Part shown: one piece after another, positions 24,814 through 33,521 of the stretch
Numbering within the stretch: the stretch's first letter is position 1
How the letters are laid out: each line of letters begins with the position of its first letter
Assembly: GCA_018110825.1 (NCBI GenBank)
Contig: JAGBCL010000095.1
Span: forward strand, 248,001 to 312,000
Length of the DNA stretch: 64,000 bases
Source: Oscillospiraceae bacterium
GTDB lineage: Bacteria > Bacillota > Clostridia > Oscillospirales > Ruminococcaceae
Reading direction: 5' to 3'
The notes under the pieces: generated by a model
Databases searched by the model: none
Told to the model about the DNA's origin: nothing
What the model saw: only the letters and a program-made list of their open reading frames with translations
Made by a program: the position numbers and the translations under genes

Positions 24814-25344
24814 ATGAAATTATTTAAAAGCAGAATAGCATTAATGTATTTGTTAGTTTTTATAATTATAGGATTTGGATTTTATATTGGTAACGGATAT
24901 AAAATTTATAATAATAATCAAGGCATTGAAAATATCAATACATCTTATGACAATAATGAATATAAGTTATTGGTTAATGGGTGGATAGATAAGTATGAGG
25001 GTTGGTATGGTTTATCATGGAGAAATACTTATATATGCTATATTAGCCTTGATATTGATGACGAGAATTTTAAGATGTATTGTGAACTTTTAGAAAAAGA
25101 ATACCCAAAAGAATATATAAATTGGAATGAAGTAGAATATGTGGAGTACCTAATAAATATATCAGAAGATGATAAATGTACTTATAAACGTGTGTATGCA
25201 AAAATCAATAATAATGTTGCTATGATTGAACTGGATAGTATCAATGTTACTGAAAATTATAAAAATGTTATACCTAAAATAATTGGTATATGTGCAATGC
25301 TTTTGTTGTTACCGATTTTGTTGAAATTTAGTATATTAAAATAA
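24814..25344 (+). CDS. AT-rich small membrane protein of unknown function
   Basis: 176 residues from ATG 24814; the ATG at 24775 lies before the predicted transcription start. One N-terminal helix (LMYLLVFIIIGFGFYIGN) and one C-terminal helix (IIGICAMLLLLPILLKFSIL) bracket an extracellular or cytosolic domain rich in Tyr, Asn and Glu. Codon use is much more AT-rich than neighbours (many AAT, TAT, ATA), suggesting recent acquisition. It is divergent from the XRE gene and shares the operator-like palindrome. No recognised family. Confidence 0.68.
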   Translation: MKLFKSRIALMYLLVFIIIGFGFYIGNGYKIYNNNQGIENINTSYDNNEYKLLVNGWIDKYEGWYGLSWRNTYICYISLDIDDENFKMYCELLEKEYPKEYINWNEVEYVEYLINISEDDKCTYKRVYAKINNNVAMIELDSINVTENYKNVIPKIIGICAMLLLLPILLKFSILK

Positions 25345-25345
25345 A

Positions 25346-25373
25346 AAGGGTACCATTTCGGTACCCTTAATTT
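25346..25373. terminator. Terminator between AT-rich gene and mannanase
   Basis: AAGGGTACC (25346-25354) pairs with GGTACCCTT (25360-25368) around ATTTC, followed by AATTTT; convergent genes on both sides. Confidence 0.85.
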
Positions 25374-25380
25374 TATGTAT

Positions 25381-26427
25381 TTACGCCGCATCCTCAAAAA
25401 TAGAGCAAACCTCAGAAGTCGCCTTTATACCCGTTGCACCATTAATAAGGTTTTCGCCCCAGTCAGGAGAAAGCACGGAGCCGTCCCATTCGTTGGCAAT
25501 GTCAAGATATTCAACACCGCCGCCGTTGCCCTTCCAGCTCCAGCCCATATAACCGATGTTGTTGTCGGTGCAGTACTGCATAATGTAAGCCTCGTCAACG
25601 TCACCGTCAGAGTGGTTATAGCCGAATTCACCAACGATAATGCAGAGTCCCTGGTCGGTTGCACCCTTGATTGCGGCTTCGATTGTGTCGCTGTTCTTGC
25701 CAGCCGCACCGTACATATGCACGGAGAACATTGTGTTTCTGTCAGGGTCGGACTCGAAAACTTCCATACCGTAGTCCTGAACGCACTTTGCGTACTGTCC
25801 CCAGCCTGCTGAGTCAACCATAATCGTGTTCTTTATTCCTGCCTCACGGAGCTTCGGAATAGCCTGTGTGTAGCCGTCACGCCAGATTGTGCTGTCCCAC
25901 TTGCCGACCCATTCGTTGGCAATGTTGAGAATGCAGTAAGCTTCTGTTCCTGCGAGTACGTCCTTCATTTCAATCCAGAAATCAGTAACTTTCATAAGGT
26001 CATCAATGCTGTCGCTGCCTGTGATGCAGTGCACCTCAACAACAGCAATCATGTCACGTTCCTTAGCATTGCTGATAACACGCTCAAGCTCTTTTATAGT
26101 TGTTTTGCCGTACTGAACACCGCTGCCCAGAACGATTCTGATACTGTTTGAACCAGTTTCGGCAATAGCGTCGTAAGCAGTTTCAAGCTGGTCCTTGAAC
26201 CAAGCGTGCGGGTGGTTGATGCCACGGATTACGAATTCGTTTCCATTTACATCGAGAAGCTTTGTGCCGTCAACCTTGAAGCCTGCACCCTCGGGGAGTA
26301 AATCTTCAGGTTCAGATGCAACAGTTGTTTCAGTTGTTGTTTCCGTTACGGAACTGCTGTTGGAGCAAGCTGTTATAGAAATTGCCATAAAAGCGGCAAG
26401 GGCAATTGCAAGTAATTTCTTTTTCAT
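25381..26427 (-). CDS. GH5 (subfamily 8-like) endo-beta-1,4-mannanase lipoprotein
   Basis: 348 residues. Signal peptide with lipobox ISITAC, Ser/Thr/Glu linker, then a complete GH5 barrel closely matching bacillar mannanases: FVIRGINHPHAWFKDQLETA, SNSIRIVLGSG, AVVEVHCITGSDSI, ILNIANEWVGKWD (acid/base Glu after Asn), TIMVDSAGWGQY, MFSVHMYG, IIVGEFGYNHSDGDVDEA (nucleophile Glu) and YMGWSWKGNGGGVEYLD. It hydrolyses internal beta-1,4 bonds of mannan, here tethered to the cell surface. No carbohydrate-binding module or dockerin is present. It has its own promoter, and no transporter or other mannan gene is adjacent. Confidence 0.92.
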   Translation of the reverse strand: MKKKLLAIALAAFMAISITACSNSSSVTETTTETTVASEPEDLLPEGAGFKVDGTKLLDVNGNEFVIRGINHPHAWFKDQLETAYDAIAETGSNSIRIVLGSGVQYGKTTIKELERVISNAKERDMIAVVEVHCITGSDSIDDLMKVTDFWIEMKDVLAGTEAYCILNIANEWVGKWDSTIWRDGYTQAIPKLREAGIKNTIMVDSAGWGQYAKCVQDYGMEVFESDPDRNTMFSVHMYGAAGKNSDTIEAAIKGATDQGLCIIVGEFGYNHSDGDVDEAYIMQYCTDNNIGYMGWSWKGNGGGVEYLDIANEWDGSVLSPDWGENLINGATGIKATSEVCSIFEDAA

Positions 26428-26459
26428 TGTAAAAATCCTTTCAATAAATTTTTCTTATT

Positions 26460-26488
26460 ATTATACAGTACACAAAACAGATTTTCAA
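26460..26488 (-). promoter_or_regulatory. Sigma-A promoter for the mannanase gene
   Basis: Minus strand: TTGAAA (26483-26488), 17 bp, TATAAT (26460-26465), 32 bp before the ATG. No catabolite-repression cre site is evident nearby. Confidence 0.8.
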
Positions 26489-26504
26489 TGTAAAAAATGC
26501 GAAA

Positions 26505-26521
26505 AAATATTGGAAATATTT
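26505..26521 (-). terminator. Weak A/T-stem terminator after the acetyltransferase gene
   Basis: Minus strand AAATATT-TCC-AATATTT followed by TTTCG; all pairs are A-T, so strength is doubtful. Confidence 0.35.
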
Positions 26522-26527
26522 GCACTG

Positions 26528-27094
26528 TTATTCACAAATTTCAGGATATGGAATAAATTCAGGTTGTTCTGTCAGATGTTCGCCAATAATCTTTTCCATC
26601 CATACCATATCATACCAACGGTTGTATTTGTAGCCGCATTGTTTAAAAGTTCCGATATGCTTATAACCCATACGCTCGTGGAATTTTATACTGTCATTGG
26701 TAAGATATTCGTCCTCGGTTTCGGTGCAGGCTATGCATGCATAAAGATTTGTGATGCCCTGCTTTTTCAGCAAGCGTTCAAGCTCTGCGTACAGAAGTTT
26801 TCCCACACCGCTTCGGCGGTGTTCTTTTTTTATGTAAATTGTAACCTCAACATTGTAGGCATAAGCGGCACGGGTTTTGAATACTCCCGCATAAGCGTAG
26901 CCGATAATTTCATCGTTTTTTACAGCGGCAATGTATGGGTATTTGGCAAGTATATTTTCAATACGTCCTCTGAATTCATCAGCAGTCGGTATATCATACT
27001 CAAATGTGATAGCGGTTTCTGTTACATAGGGTGCATAAATTTTCAGCAACTCCGCCATGTCATTTACGGTAACGGGTCGGATTATAACGGACAT
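26528..27094 (-). CDS. GNAT N-acetyltransferase (phosphinothricin acetyltransferase-like)
   Basis: 188 residues. IRPVTVNDMAELLKIYAPYVTETAITFEYDIPTADEF matches the PAT/YncA branch. The acetyl-CoA motif A is VTIYIKKEHRRSGVGKLLYAELERLL (R/Q-x-x-G-x-G/A), followed by a motif B with SIKFHERMGYKHIGTF. Members acetylate amino groups of small molecules such as phosphinothricin or methionine sulfone; the true substrate here is unknown. AAAGGAGATG precedes the start. Its promoter is back-to-back with that of mscL. Confidence 0.88.
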   Translation of the reverse strand: MSVIIRPVTVNDMAELLKIYAPYVTETAITFEYDIPTADEFRGRIENILAKYPYIAAVKNDEIIGYAYAGVFKTRAAYAYNVEVTIYIKKEHRRSGVGKLLYAELERLLKKQGITNLYACIACTETEDEYLTNDSIKFHERMGYKHIGTFKQCGYKYNRWYDMVWMEKIIGEHLTEQPEFIPYPEICE

Positions 27095-27116
27095 TGTATC
27101 ATCTCCTTTGATTCCA

Positions 27117-27145
27117 ATTATAACATATGGTTAATCCTAAATCAA
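27117..27145 (-). promoter_or_regulatory. Sigma-A promoter for the acetyltransferase gene
   Basis: Minus strand: TTGATT (27140-27145), 17 bp, TATAAT (27117-27122). Confidence 0.75.
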
Positions 27146-27163
27146 CTTTGTTGCTGAAAACTA

Positions 27164-27192
27164 TTGAAAAGACTTGAAAAATGTGCTACAAT
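27164..27192 (+). promoter_or_regulatory. Sigma-A promoter for the mscL-proBA-ahcY operon
   Basis: TTGAAA (27164-27169), 17 bp, TACAAT (27187-27192), with a TG one base before the -10. Its -35 lies 18 bp from that of the divergent gene. Confidence 0.75.
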
Positions 27193-27252
27193 GTATAAGT
27201 TAATGTGGATAAGTGTTTCCGCGAAAAGTAAAATTAAAGGGAGAGTATTATA

Positions 27253-27717
27253 ATGAAAAAGTTTTTCAATGAATTCAAGGAATTTGCAATGAGAGGCAAC
27301 GTCCTCGATATGGCTGTCGGTGTTATTATCGGTGCTGCATTTAAGGCAATCATCGACTCTGTTGTAAACGACCTTATTTCCCCAATTATCGGCATCATCT
27401 TCAAGAAGGATTTCAGCCAGCTTGCTATCGAAATCGGCAAGAAGACTCTTGAAGACGGCACAGTTGAAAGTGTTGCAATCAAGTATGGTGCATTTATCAC
27501 AGCTGTAATCAACTTCCTCATCGTTGCTTTCGTTCTTTTCCTTATCGTAAAGACAGCAAACACAGCTACAAAGCTTGCAAAGAAGCCTGAAGCACCAAAG
27601 GCACCTACAACAAAGAAGTGCCCATACTGTACTTCCGAAATTGCTATCGAAGCAACACGCTGCCCACACTGTACTTCCGAACTTGAGGTTGAAGAAAAGG
27701 AAGAGGTCAAGGCATAA
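27253..27717 (+). CDS. mscL: Large-conductance mechanosensitive channel with C-terminal zinc ribbon
   Basis: 154 residues. The MscL pore is complete: FKEFAMRGNVLDMAVGVIIGAAFKAIIDSVVNDLISPIIG (M1 with the gate), the periplasmic loop, then AVINFLIVAFVLFLIVK (M2). It releases solutes when membrane tension rises in hypo-osmotic shock. After the usual cytosolic helix, the protein continues into a four-cysteine zinc ribbon (C123, C126, C137, C140 in CPYC and RCPHC) and an acidic tail. The ribbon replaces the plain C-terminal bundle of E. coli MscL. The stop codon overlaps the ATG of the next gene (TAATG), indicating translational coupling. Confidence 0.94.
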   Translation: MKKFFNEFKEFAMRGNVLDMAVGVIIGAAFKAIIDSVVNDLISPIIGIIFKKDFSQLAIEIGKKTLEDGTVESVAIKYGAFITAVINFLIVAFVLFLIVKTANTATKLAKKPEAPKAPTTKKCPYCTSEIAIEATRCPHCTSELEVEEKEEVKA

Positions 27718-28664
27718 TGAAAATTGCTATTCTTGAAGCAAAAACCGTATCAAGGGGCGATGTGTCCTTTGATGAGATATACAAGCTTGGCGAGGTCAGA
27801 GAATTCCCGCTTACTCCCGTGGATAAAATCGTGGAGAATGTGGGTGACGCTGAAATCGTGCTCTGTAACAAGACGCCTTTCACAGCTGATGTGCTCCGTG
27901 CCTGCCCTAATCTCAAATACATAGGTCTTTGTGCAACAGGTTACAACAACATTGATATCAAGACCTGCAACGAACTCGGAATAACTGTGTGCAATGTTCC
28001 AGCTTACTCAACAGCGGCGGTTGCACAGCTTGTTTTCTCGTTCATTCTCCACTTTGCAAGCCGTACTTCGGCATATAACAAATTTGTGCGTAACGGCGGC
28101 TGGATTAAGTCGGAAACCTTCTCGGATTTTCTGTACCCTATCCAGGAGCTTGCGGGCAAGACTATCGGTATTATCGGCTACGGTTCAATCGGACGAAAGG
28201 TTGCACATATTGCGCAGGCTTTCAATATGAATGTCATTGTCAACACCCGTACCGCAAAGCAGGACGGTTCAGTAAAGTTTGTTGGACTTAAAGAGCTTTT
28301 CAGCGAGGCTGACGTGATTACAGCACATTGTCCGCTTACCGATGAAACGCTGGGGCTTATCAACAAGGAAACGCTTAGCTACTGTAAGCCATCATGCGTG
28401 ATAATCAATACAAGCCGTGGCCCCGTTGTAAATGAGCAGGACCTTGCTGACGCACTTAACAGCGGCAAAATCGCAGGTGCGGCGCTTGATGTTCTCTGTC
28501 AGGAGCCTATGGCTGAGGATTGTCCGCTTATCGGTGCAAAGAATTGCATTATCACTCCGCATATTGCCTGGGCACCTCTTGAAACAAGAGAGCGTCTTGT
28601 TAAGGTTGTTGCTGAAAATGTGAAGGCGTTCATTGAGGGCTATCCTATAAATACAGTAAATTAA
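27717..28664 (+). CDS. NAD-dependent D-2-hydroxyacid dehydrogenase (glycerate dehydrogenase-like)
   Basis: 315 residues. It contains LKYIGLCATGYNNIDI, the NAD-binding GKTIGIIGYGSIGRKVAHIAQAF, the Arg-bearing NTSRGPVVNEQDLADAL, the Glu region GAALDVLCQEP and the catalytic His in TPHIAWAPLETRERL. The pattern is closest to glycerate/hydroxypyruvate reductases, which interconvert a 2-oxo acid and a D-2-hydroxy acid in the cytosol. It is translationally coupled to mscL and lies 12 bp before proB. Substrate not certain. Confidence 0.88.
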   Translation: MKIAILEAKTVSRGDVSFDEIYKLGEVREFPLTPVDKIVENVGDAEIVLCNKTPFTADVLRACPNLKYIGLCATGYNNIDIKTCNELGITVCNVPAYSTAAVAQLVFSFILHFASRTSAYNKFVRNGGWIKSETFSDFLYPIQELAGKTIGIIGYGSIGRKVAHIAQAFNMNVIVNTRTAKQDGSVKFVGLKELFSEADVITAHCPLTDETLGLINKETLSYCKPSCVIINTSRGPVVNEQDLADALNSGKIAGAALDVLCQEPMAEDCPLIGAKNCIITPHIAWAPLETRERLVKVVAENVKAFIEGYPINTVN

Positions 28665-28676
28665 GAAGGTACTATT

Positions 28677-29465
28677 ATGTTCAATATCGACGATAAAAAA
28701 AGAATTGTAATCAAGGTTGGTACATCAACCCTCACACATAAAACGGGCAGACTCAATATCCGCCGTATGGAACGCTTTGTAAAGGTTCTTGCAGACTTGC
28801 AGAACAGCGGCAAGGAAATTGTTCTTGTTTCGTCAGGTGCTATCGGTCTGGGCATGTCAAAAATGGGACTTTCCGAACGTCCTAAGGATACACCTATGAA
28901 GCAGGCTTGCGCGGCTGTTGGTCAGTGTGAGCTTATGTACATCTACGACAAGCTTTTCGGCGAGTACAACCTTAACGTTGCACAGATTCTTCTTACAAAG
29001 TACATAATCGATACTCCTCGTAAGAACAACGTTGAAAACACCTTTGAAAAGCTTATCAGCCACAATGTTATTCCTGTTGTAAACGAAAATGACACCGTTG
29101 CTATTGATGAGCTGGAGCTTGAGCTTGGCGAAAATGACAGCCTTGCGGCTCTCGTTGCAATTATGAGTCATTCCGATATGCTGGTTATTCTTTCCGATAT
29201 CGACGGACTTTTCGACGGCAACCCTAAGGATAACCCTGATGCAAAGCTTATTCCTGTTGTAAATGAAATCACAGATGAAATCCGTGGTCTTGCAGGCGGT
29301 GCAGGCTCAGGTCTTGGCACAGGCGGTATGATTACAAAAATCCACGCCGCTGAAATTGCAATGGGTGCAGGAATTGATATGGCAATCCTCAACGGCAGAA
29401 ATCCATCTGTTCTGTACGATTTGTTTGACGGAAAAGATGTCGGTACGATTTTTACAAGCAAGTGA
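28677..29465 (+). CDS. proB: Glutamate 5-kinase, short form without PUA domain
   Basis: 262 residues. It phosphorylates glutamate, the first step of proline synthesis. Amino-acid-kinase landmarks: RIVIKVGTSTLTHKTGRLN, IVLVSSGAIGLGM, VVNENDTVAIDELELELGENDSLAALVA, ILSDIDGLFDGNP and GGAGSGLGTGGMITKIHAAEIAMGAGI. The E. coli enzyme has a further ~100-residue PUA domain, absent here, as in several Firmicutes. It is 12 bp from proA. No proC is in the window. Confidence 0.94.
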   Translation: MFNIDDKKRIVIKVGTSTLTHKTGRLNIRRMERFVKVLADLQNSGKEIVLVSSGAIGLGMSKMGLSERPKDTPMKQACAAVGQCELMYIYDKLFGEYNLNVAQILLTKYIIDTPRKNNVENTFEKLISHNVIPVVNENDTVAIDELELELGENDSLAALVAIMSHSDMLVILSDIDGLFDGNPKDNPDAKLIPVVNEITDEIRGLAGGAGSGLGTGGMITKIHAAEIAMGAGIDMAILNGRNPSVLYDLFDGKDVGTIFTSK

Positions 29466-29477
29466 CGGAGGTGTACT

Positions 29478-30725
29478 ATGAACTATATTGAAACTCTCGG
29501 TGCAAAGGCGAAGGCCTCGGAAAAGGCTTTGCGCTGTGCTTCTACAGAATTGAAAAACAAAGCCCTTGCGGCAATTGCAAAGGCACTTTGCGATAACACG
29601 GACAAAATTCTTGCAGCTAACGCAATTGATATTGAAAAGGCTGATGAAAACGGTGTTTCCGTTGTAATGCAGGACAGACTCCGCCTTACAGAAGACCGTG
29701 TAAAAGCTATCGCTGACGATATCGGCAACGTTATCAAGCTTGATGACCCTGTTGGCACAACAGACAGCGGTTCTGTACGTCCTAACGGTATGAGAATTAC
29801 AAAAATCCGTGTACCTCTCGGGGTAATCGGAATTATCTATGAGTCACGTCCTAACGTTACGGTTGACGCCGCTGTTCTTTGTCTTAAAACAGGCAACGTG
29901 GTTATTCTTCGAGGTGGCAAGGAGGCTTACAATTCCAACAAGTGTCTTTGCGAAATTATGCGTGGGGCAATTGCTGAGGTTGGCCTGCCTGAGGACGCTG
30001 TTCAGTTTGTGGACGACACAACAAGAGAGGTTACTACACAGATGATGAAGTGCAGTAACTACCTTGACGTGCTTATTCCACGAGGCGGCGGAGGACTTAT
30101 CCGCGCAGTAAAGGAAAACGCAACAGTTCCTGTAATTGAAACAGGTGTTGGAAACTGCCACGTTTTCGTTGACGAAACAGCTGATATCGAAATGGCTGTG
30201 AATATCGTTGACAACGGCAAGACACAGCGTCCGTCCGTGTGCAATGCAATCGAATCCCTGCTTGTTCATGAGAATATCGCTGAAAAGGCTCTCCCTGCAA
30301 TCAAGGCTCGCCTTGACGGTCACAACGTTGAAATCCGCGGCTGTGAAAAAACTGCGGCAATTCTCGGTGACTGTGTTGTTCCCGCAACTGAGGAGGACTA
30401 CGCTACAGAGTTTCTCAATTACATAATTTCCGTGAAGGTTGTTTCCGATGTTGACGAGGCAATCGACCATATCAACAAATACACAACAGGTCACAGCGAA
30501 TGTATCGTAACAAACAGCCTTTCCAACGCTGACCGTTTCAGAAATGAAATTGACGCAGCTGCTGTTTACGTTAATGTTTCTACACGCTTTACAGACGGTG
30601 GTATGTTCGGCTTTGGCGCAGAAATCGGTATTTCCACACAGAAGCTTCACGCAAGAGGACCTATGGGACTGCGTGAACTTACTTCTATGAAATATCTTAT
30701 TGATGGCAACGGACAAATCCGCTGA
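29478..30725 (+). CDS. proA: Gamma-glutamyl phosphate reductase
   Basis: 415 residues. It reduces glutamyl phosphate to glutamate semialdehyde with NADPH. Landmarks: VPLGVIGIIYESRPNVTVDAA, LKTGNVVILRGGKEAYNSN, LIPRGGGGLIRAV, VPVIETGVGNCHVFVDE, the active-site Cys segment KTQRPSVCNAIESLLVH and the C-terminal GPMGLRELTSMKYLI. GGAGG precedes the ATG. Part of the mscL-ahcY operon, next to proB. Confidence 0.95.
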   Translation: MNYIETLGAKAKASEKALRCASTELKNKALAAIAKALCDNTDKILAANAIDIEKADENGVSVVMQDRLRLTEDRVKAIADDIGNVIKLDDPVGTTDSGSVRPNGMRITKIRVPLGVIGIIYESRPNVTVDAAVLCLKTGNVVILRGGKEAYNSNKCLCEIMRGAIAEVGLPEDAVQFVDDTTREVTTQMMKCSNYLDVLIPRGGGGLIRAVKENATVPVIETGVGNCHVFVDETADIEMAVNIVDNGKTQRPSVCNAIESLLVHENIAEKALPAIKARLDGHNVEIRGCEKTAAILGDCVVPATEEDYATEFLNYIISVKVVSDVDEAIDHINKYTTGHSECIVTNSLSNADRFRNEIDAAAVYVNVSTRFTDGGMFGFGAEIGISTQKLHARGPMGLRELTSMKYLIDGNGQIR

Positions 30726-30742
30726 TTTATGAGGAAAAGAAT

Positions 30743-31783
30743 ATGAGTGAAGATAAAAAGGACTTTTTTGATTATGACAGTTACATAAACAATCAGGAAA
30801 AGGATAAGGAAAAAAACAAGGATACAAAGAAGAATAAGCCGCCTCAGAAGAAAAAACAGTCAGCGAAGAGCGGGAAGAAAAAAACTGCGGAAAAGAATAT
30901 GCAGTCTGAAAAAAGCATACCGACGGATAAAGATAAAAATATTCAGACTGAAAATGTTAAGAAAAAGCAGGACAAGGAGTCTATTGAAAATATCAAGCGT
31001 ATGTTTGATGAGGCTCTGGATGAAAACCGTGAGGAACTTTCTGAGCTTACAGAAGCACCGGTTGAGCCTGAAATGCCTGTAAGCAACCCCGAGGGCTTCC
31101 GCAGAAAGCTTTATATGCTTTTCGGTGTTGTTGTTACACTGCTTGCGATTGTAGGACTTGTTTCTACAGTGGGCTTTGTGGTGGATAAAGTTAAGGCGTT
31201 TGCTGATAATACTCAGCAGAAGAATGAGTTTGCCGAGTATATTTATCCAATCGTAATCTGTGACCCTGCACCTTTTAATCAGGCTGTTAAACTTCGCAGC
31301 GATATGGTAATTACTGCGTCGCTCTGGGATATTATTCTTTATGAAGACAAATCAAGATATGAAACGGAATTTGATATGATAGTTGTTCCTGAGCTTGATG
31401 TGGAGCAGCATTGTCTGAAGCTTTTCGGTACAGGTTTGAACGTAGAGCATCAGTCTGTGCTTGGTGCGGACATTCAGTTCTATTACGATGAAACCATAAA
31501 GTCCTATCGTATTCCTGCCAATCCGAAATATTTTTCGTATTCTCCTTATGTTGAGGAAATTACACGAGTAGGTGAAAGATATACACTTCTCGTAGGTTAC
31601 GTTTCTCCGACACCTGCATGGCTTGCTCTTGATGGGGACAATGAGCCCGTTGCGGATAAATACATGGAATACGTTGTTTCAAAAAGAGGCGACGAAATGA
31701 CACTTGTTGCAATTCAGGAATCTGAAAAGAAGGGGCAGGCTTATTACGAACATTACGGTATTGAAGAGGGACAGGAAGAATGA
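30743..31783 (+). CDS. Single-span membrane protein with Lys-rich cytosolic tail, unknown function
   Basis: 346 residues. Residues 1-~110 are strongly charged and Lys-rich without obvious fold; a membrane helix spans about 124-147; the remaining ~200 residues are outside and contain IVICDPAPFNQAVKLRSDMVITASLWDIILYEDK and YTLLVGYVSPTPAWLALDGDNEP. No family recognised, though similar proteins are common in Oscillospiraceae. Its stop overlaps the start of the YbaK gene (ATGA), so the two are translationally coupled. Confidence 0.75.
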   Translation: MSEDKKDFFDYDSYINNQEKDKEKNKDTKKNKPPQKKKQSAKSGKKKTAEKNMQSEKSIPTDKDKNIQTENVKKKQDKESIENIKRMFDEALDENREELSELTEAPVEPEMPVSNPEGFRRKLYMLFGVVVTLLAIVGLVSTVGFVVDKVKAFADNTQQKNEFAEYIYPIVICDPAPFNQAVKLRSDMVITASLWDIILYEDKSRYETEFDMIVVPELDVEQHCLKLFGTGLNVEHQSVLGADIQFYYDETIKSYRIPANPKYFSYSPYVEEITRVGERYTLLVGYVSPTPAWLALDGDNEPVADKYMEYVVSKRGDEMTLVAIQESEKKGQAYYEHYGIEEGQEE

Positions 31784-32262
31784 ACAAGACCAATGCTATG
31801 CGTCTGCTTGAGGCGGCGAAAATTCCATTCCGTACCGCCGAATATGAAGTAGACGAAAATGATTTGTCCGGTATGCACGTTGCAAACCAGCTTGGTCAGC
31901 CTCCCGAGCAGGTATTCAAGACGCTTGTGCTGAAAGGTGACAAGACGGGATATTTTGTATGCTGTATTCCCGTAAATGAAGAGCTTGACCTGAAAAAAGC
32001 TGCAAAAGCAGCAGGGGATAAAAAGTGTGAAATGCTTCACGTCAAGGATTTGCTTGGCGTGACAGGCTACATAAGAGGCGGCTGTTCTCCTGTGGGAATG
32101 AAAAAGAAATTTCCGACTTTCTTTGACGAAACAGCGGAGCTTTTTGATGAAATTGCGGTAAGTGCAGGTGTCAGGGGTGCACAGATTATTGCTGAACCTA
32201 TGGCGCTTTGCGGATACGTTGAAGCGAAATTACTTGACCTGACGGTCAGAAAGGAATATTGA
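31780..32262 (+). CDS. ybaK: YbaK/EbsC-type aminoacyl-tRNA deacylase
   Basis: 160 residues. NAMRLLEAAKIPFRTAEYEVDENDLSGMHVANQLGQPPEQVFKTLVLKGDKTGYFVCCIPVNEELDLKKAAKAAG is the typical N-terminal half in pattern, and GYIRGGCSPVGMKKKFPTFFDE carries the catalytic-loop glycines. YbaK hydrolyses Cys misloaded on tRNA-Pro in the cytosol. The ATG overlaps the preceding stop. The gene following, ahcY, starts one base after its stop. Confidence 0.92.
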   Translation: MNKTNAMRLLEAAKIPFRTAEYEVDENDLSGMHVANQLGQPPEQVFKTLVLKGDKTGYFVCCIPVNEELDLKKAAKAAGDKKCEMLHVKDLLGVTGYIRGGCSPVGMKKKFPTFFDETAELFDEIAVSAGVRGAQIIAEPMALCGYVEAKLLDLTVRKEY

Positions 32263-32263
32263 T

Positions 32264-33511
32264 ATGATGAGCGAAATCAGAGATGTGAACCTTTGGGAAA
32301 GCGGCGAAACCAAAATTCAGTGGGTTAAGGCGAATATGCCTCTCCTCCGCAGCATTGAAGAAGAATTTTCCGCAACAAAGCCATTTGCAGGAATAAAGGT
32401 TGCCCTTTCTGTGCACCTTGAAGCAAAGACAGCTTATCTATGCCGTGTTCTTGCAGCAGGCGGTGCTGAAATGTATATTACAGGCAGTAATCCTCTTTCC
32501 ACTCAGGACGACGTTGCCGCTGCACTTGTTCACGGCGGACTTAACGTTTTTGCATGGTACGACGCAACTGAAGAGGATTACCACAGACACACATCAAAGG
32601 TAATCGAGGCTGGCCCTAACATCATCATTGATGATGGCGGCGACCTTGTTAACCTTATTCATAATGAGTATCCCGAAAAGATTGCTGACGTAATCGGCGG
32701 CTGTGAGGAAACAACAACAGGTATCATCCGACTTATCGCAATGGCTAAGGAGGATAAGCTGAAATTCCCTATGGTGCTGGTAAACAATGCTGACTGCAAG
32801 CACCTTTTTGACAACCGTTACGGTACAGGTCAGTCCGTATGGGATGGCATAAACCGTACAACAAACCTTATCGTTGCAGGTAAGAATGTTGTTGTTGCAG
32901 GTTACGGCTGGTGCGGCAAGGGCGTAGCAATGCGTGCAAAGGGCCTCGGTGCAGAGGTTATCGTAACTGAAATTGACTCTATCAAGGCTATGGAAGCTGT
33001 TATGGATGGCTTCAAGGTTATGAAGATGACTGAGGCTGCAAAGATTGGTGATTTCTTTGTAACAGTAACAGGCTGCCGTGACGTAATTACCGAAGAAAGC
33101 TTCAAGGTTATGAAGGACGGTGCAATCTGCTGTAATGCAGGCCATTTTGACGTTGAGGTTGATGTTGCAACACTGAAGAAGATTGCTGTTGAAACAAAGA
33201 CAGCACGAAACAATATCCAGGGTTACAAGCTTGAAAGCGGCAAATGGATTTACGTTATTGCCGAGGGCAGACTCGTAAATCTTGCGGCAGGTGACGGACA
33301 CCCTGCTGAAATTATGGATATGTCCTTTGCAATTCAGGCACTTTCTGCACTTCACCTTGTAAAGAATAAAGGCACTTTCACCGAAAAGGTTATTGACGTG
33401 CCTAAGTATATCGACAACGAAGTTGCTGAAAGAAAAATCCGTTTCTGGGGAATGGAAATTGACAAGCTTACCGATGTTCAGGAAGCTTATCTCAACAGTT
33501 GGGAAGCATAA
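32264..33511 (+). CDS. ahcY: Adenosylhomocysteinase (S-adenosylhomocysteine hydrolase)
   Basis: 415 residues. It splits S-adenosylhomocysteine to adenosine and homocysteine using bound NAD. Landmarks: FAGIKVALSVHLEAKTAYL, GSNPLSTQDDVAAAL, IIDDGGDLV, GGCEETTTGIIRL, FDNRYGTGQSVWDGINRTTN, and the Rossmann loop VVAGYGWCGKGVAMRAKGLGA. This is the short bacterial/archaeal-type form without the ~40-residue insertion. It is the last gene of the operon; the other methyl-cycle genes are not in the window. Confidence 0.94.
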   Translation: MMSEIRDVNLWESGETKIQWVKANMPLLRSIEEEFSATKPFAGIKVALSVHLEAKTAYLCRVLAAGGAEMYITGSNPLSTQDDVAAALVHGGLNVFAWYDATEEDYHRHTSKVIEAGPNIIIDDGGDLVNLIHNEYPEKIADVIGGCEETTTGIIRLIAMAKEDKLKFPMVLVNNADCKHLFDNRYGTGQSVWDGINRTTNLIVAGKNVVVAGYGWCGKGVAMRAKGLGAEVIVTEIDSIKAMEAVMDGFKVMKMTEAAKIGDFFVTVTGCRDVITEESFKVMKDGAICCNAGHFDVEVDVATLKKIAVETKTARNNIQGYKLESGKWIYVIAEGRLVNLAAGDGHPAEIMDMSFAIQALSALHLVKNKGTFTEKVIDVPKYIDNEVAERKIRFWGMEIDKLTDVQEAYLNSWEA

Positions 33512-33521
33512 ATATAAAATC

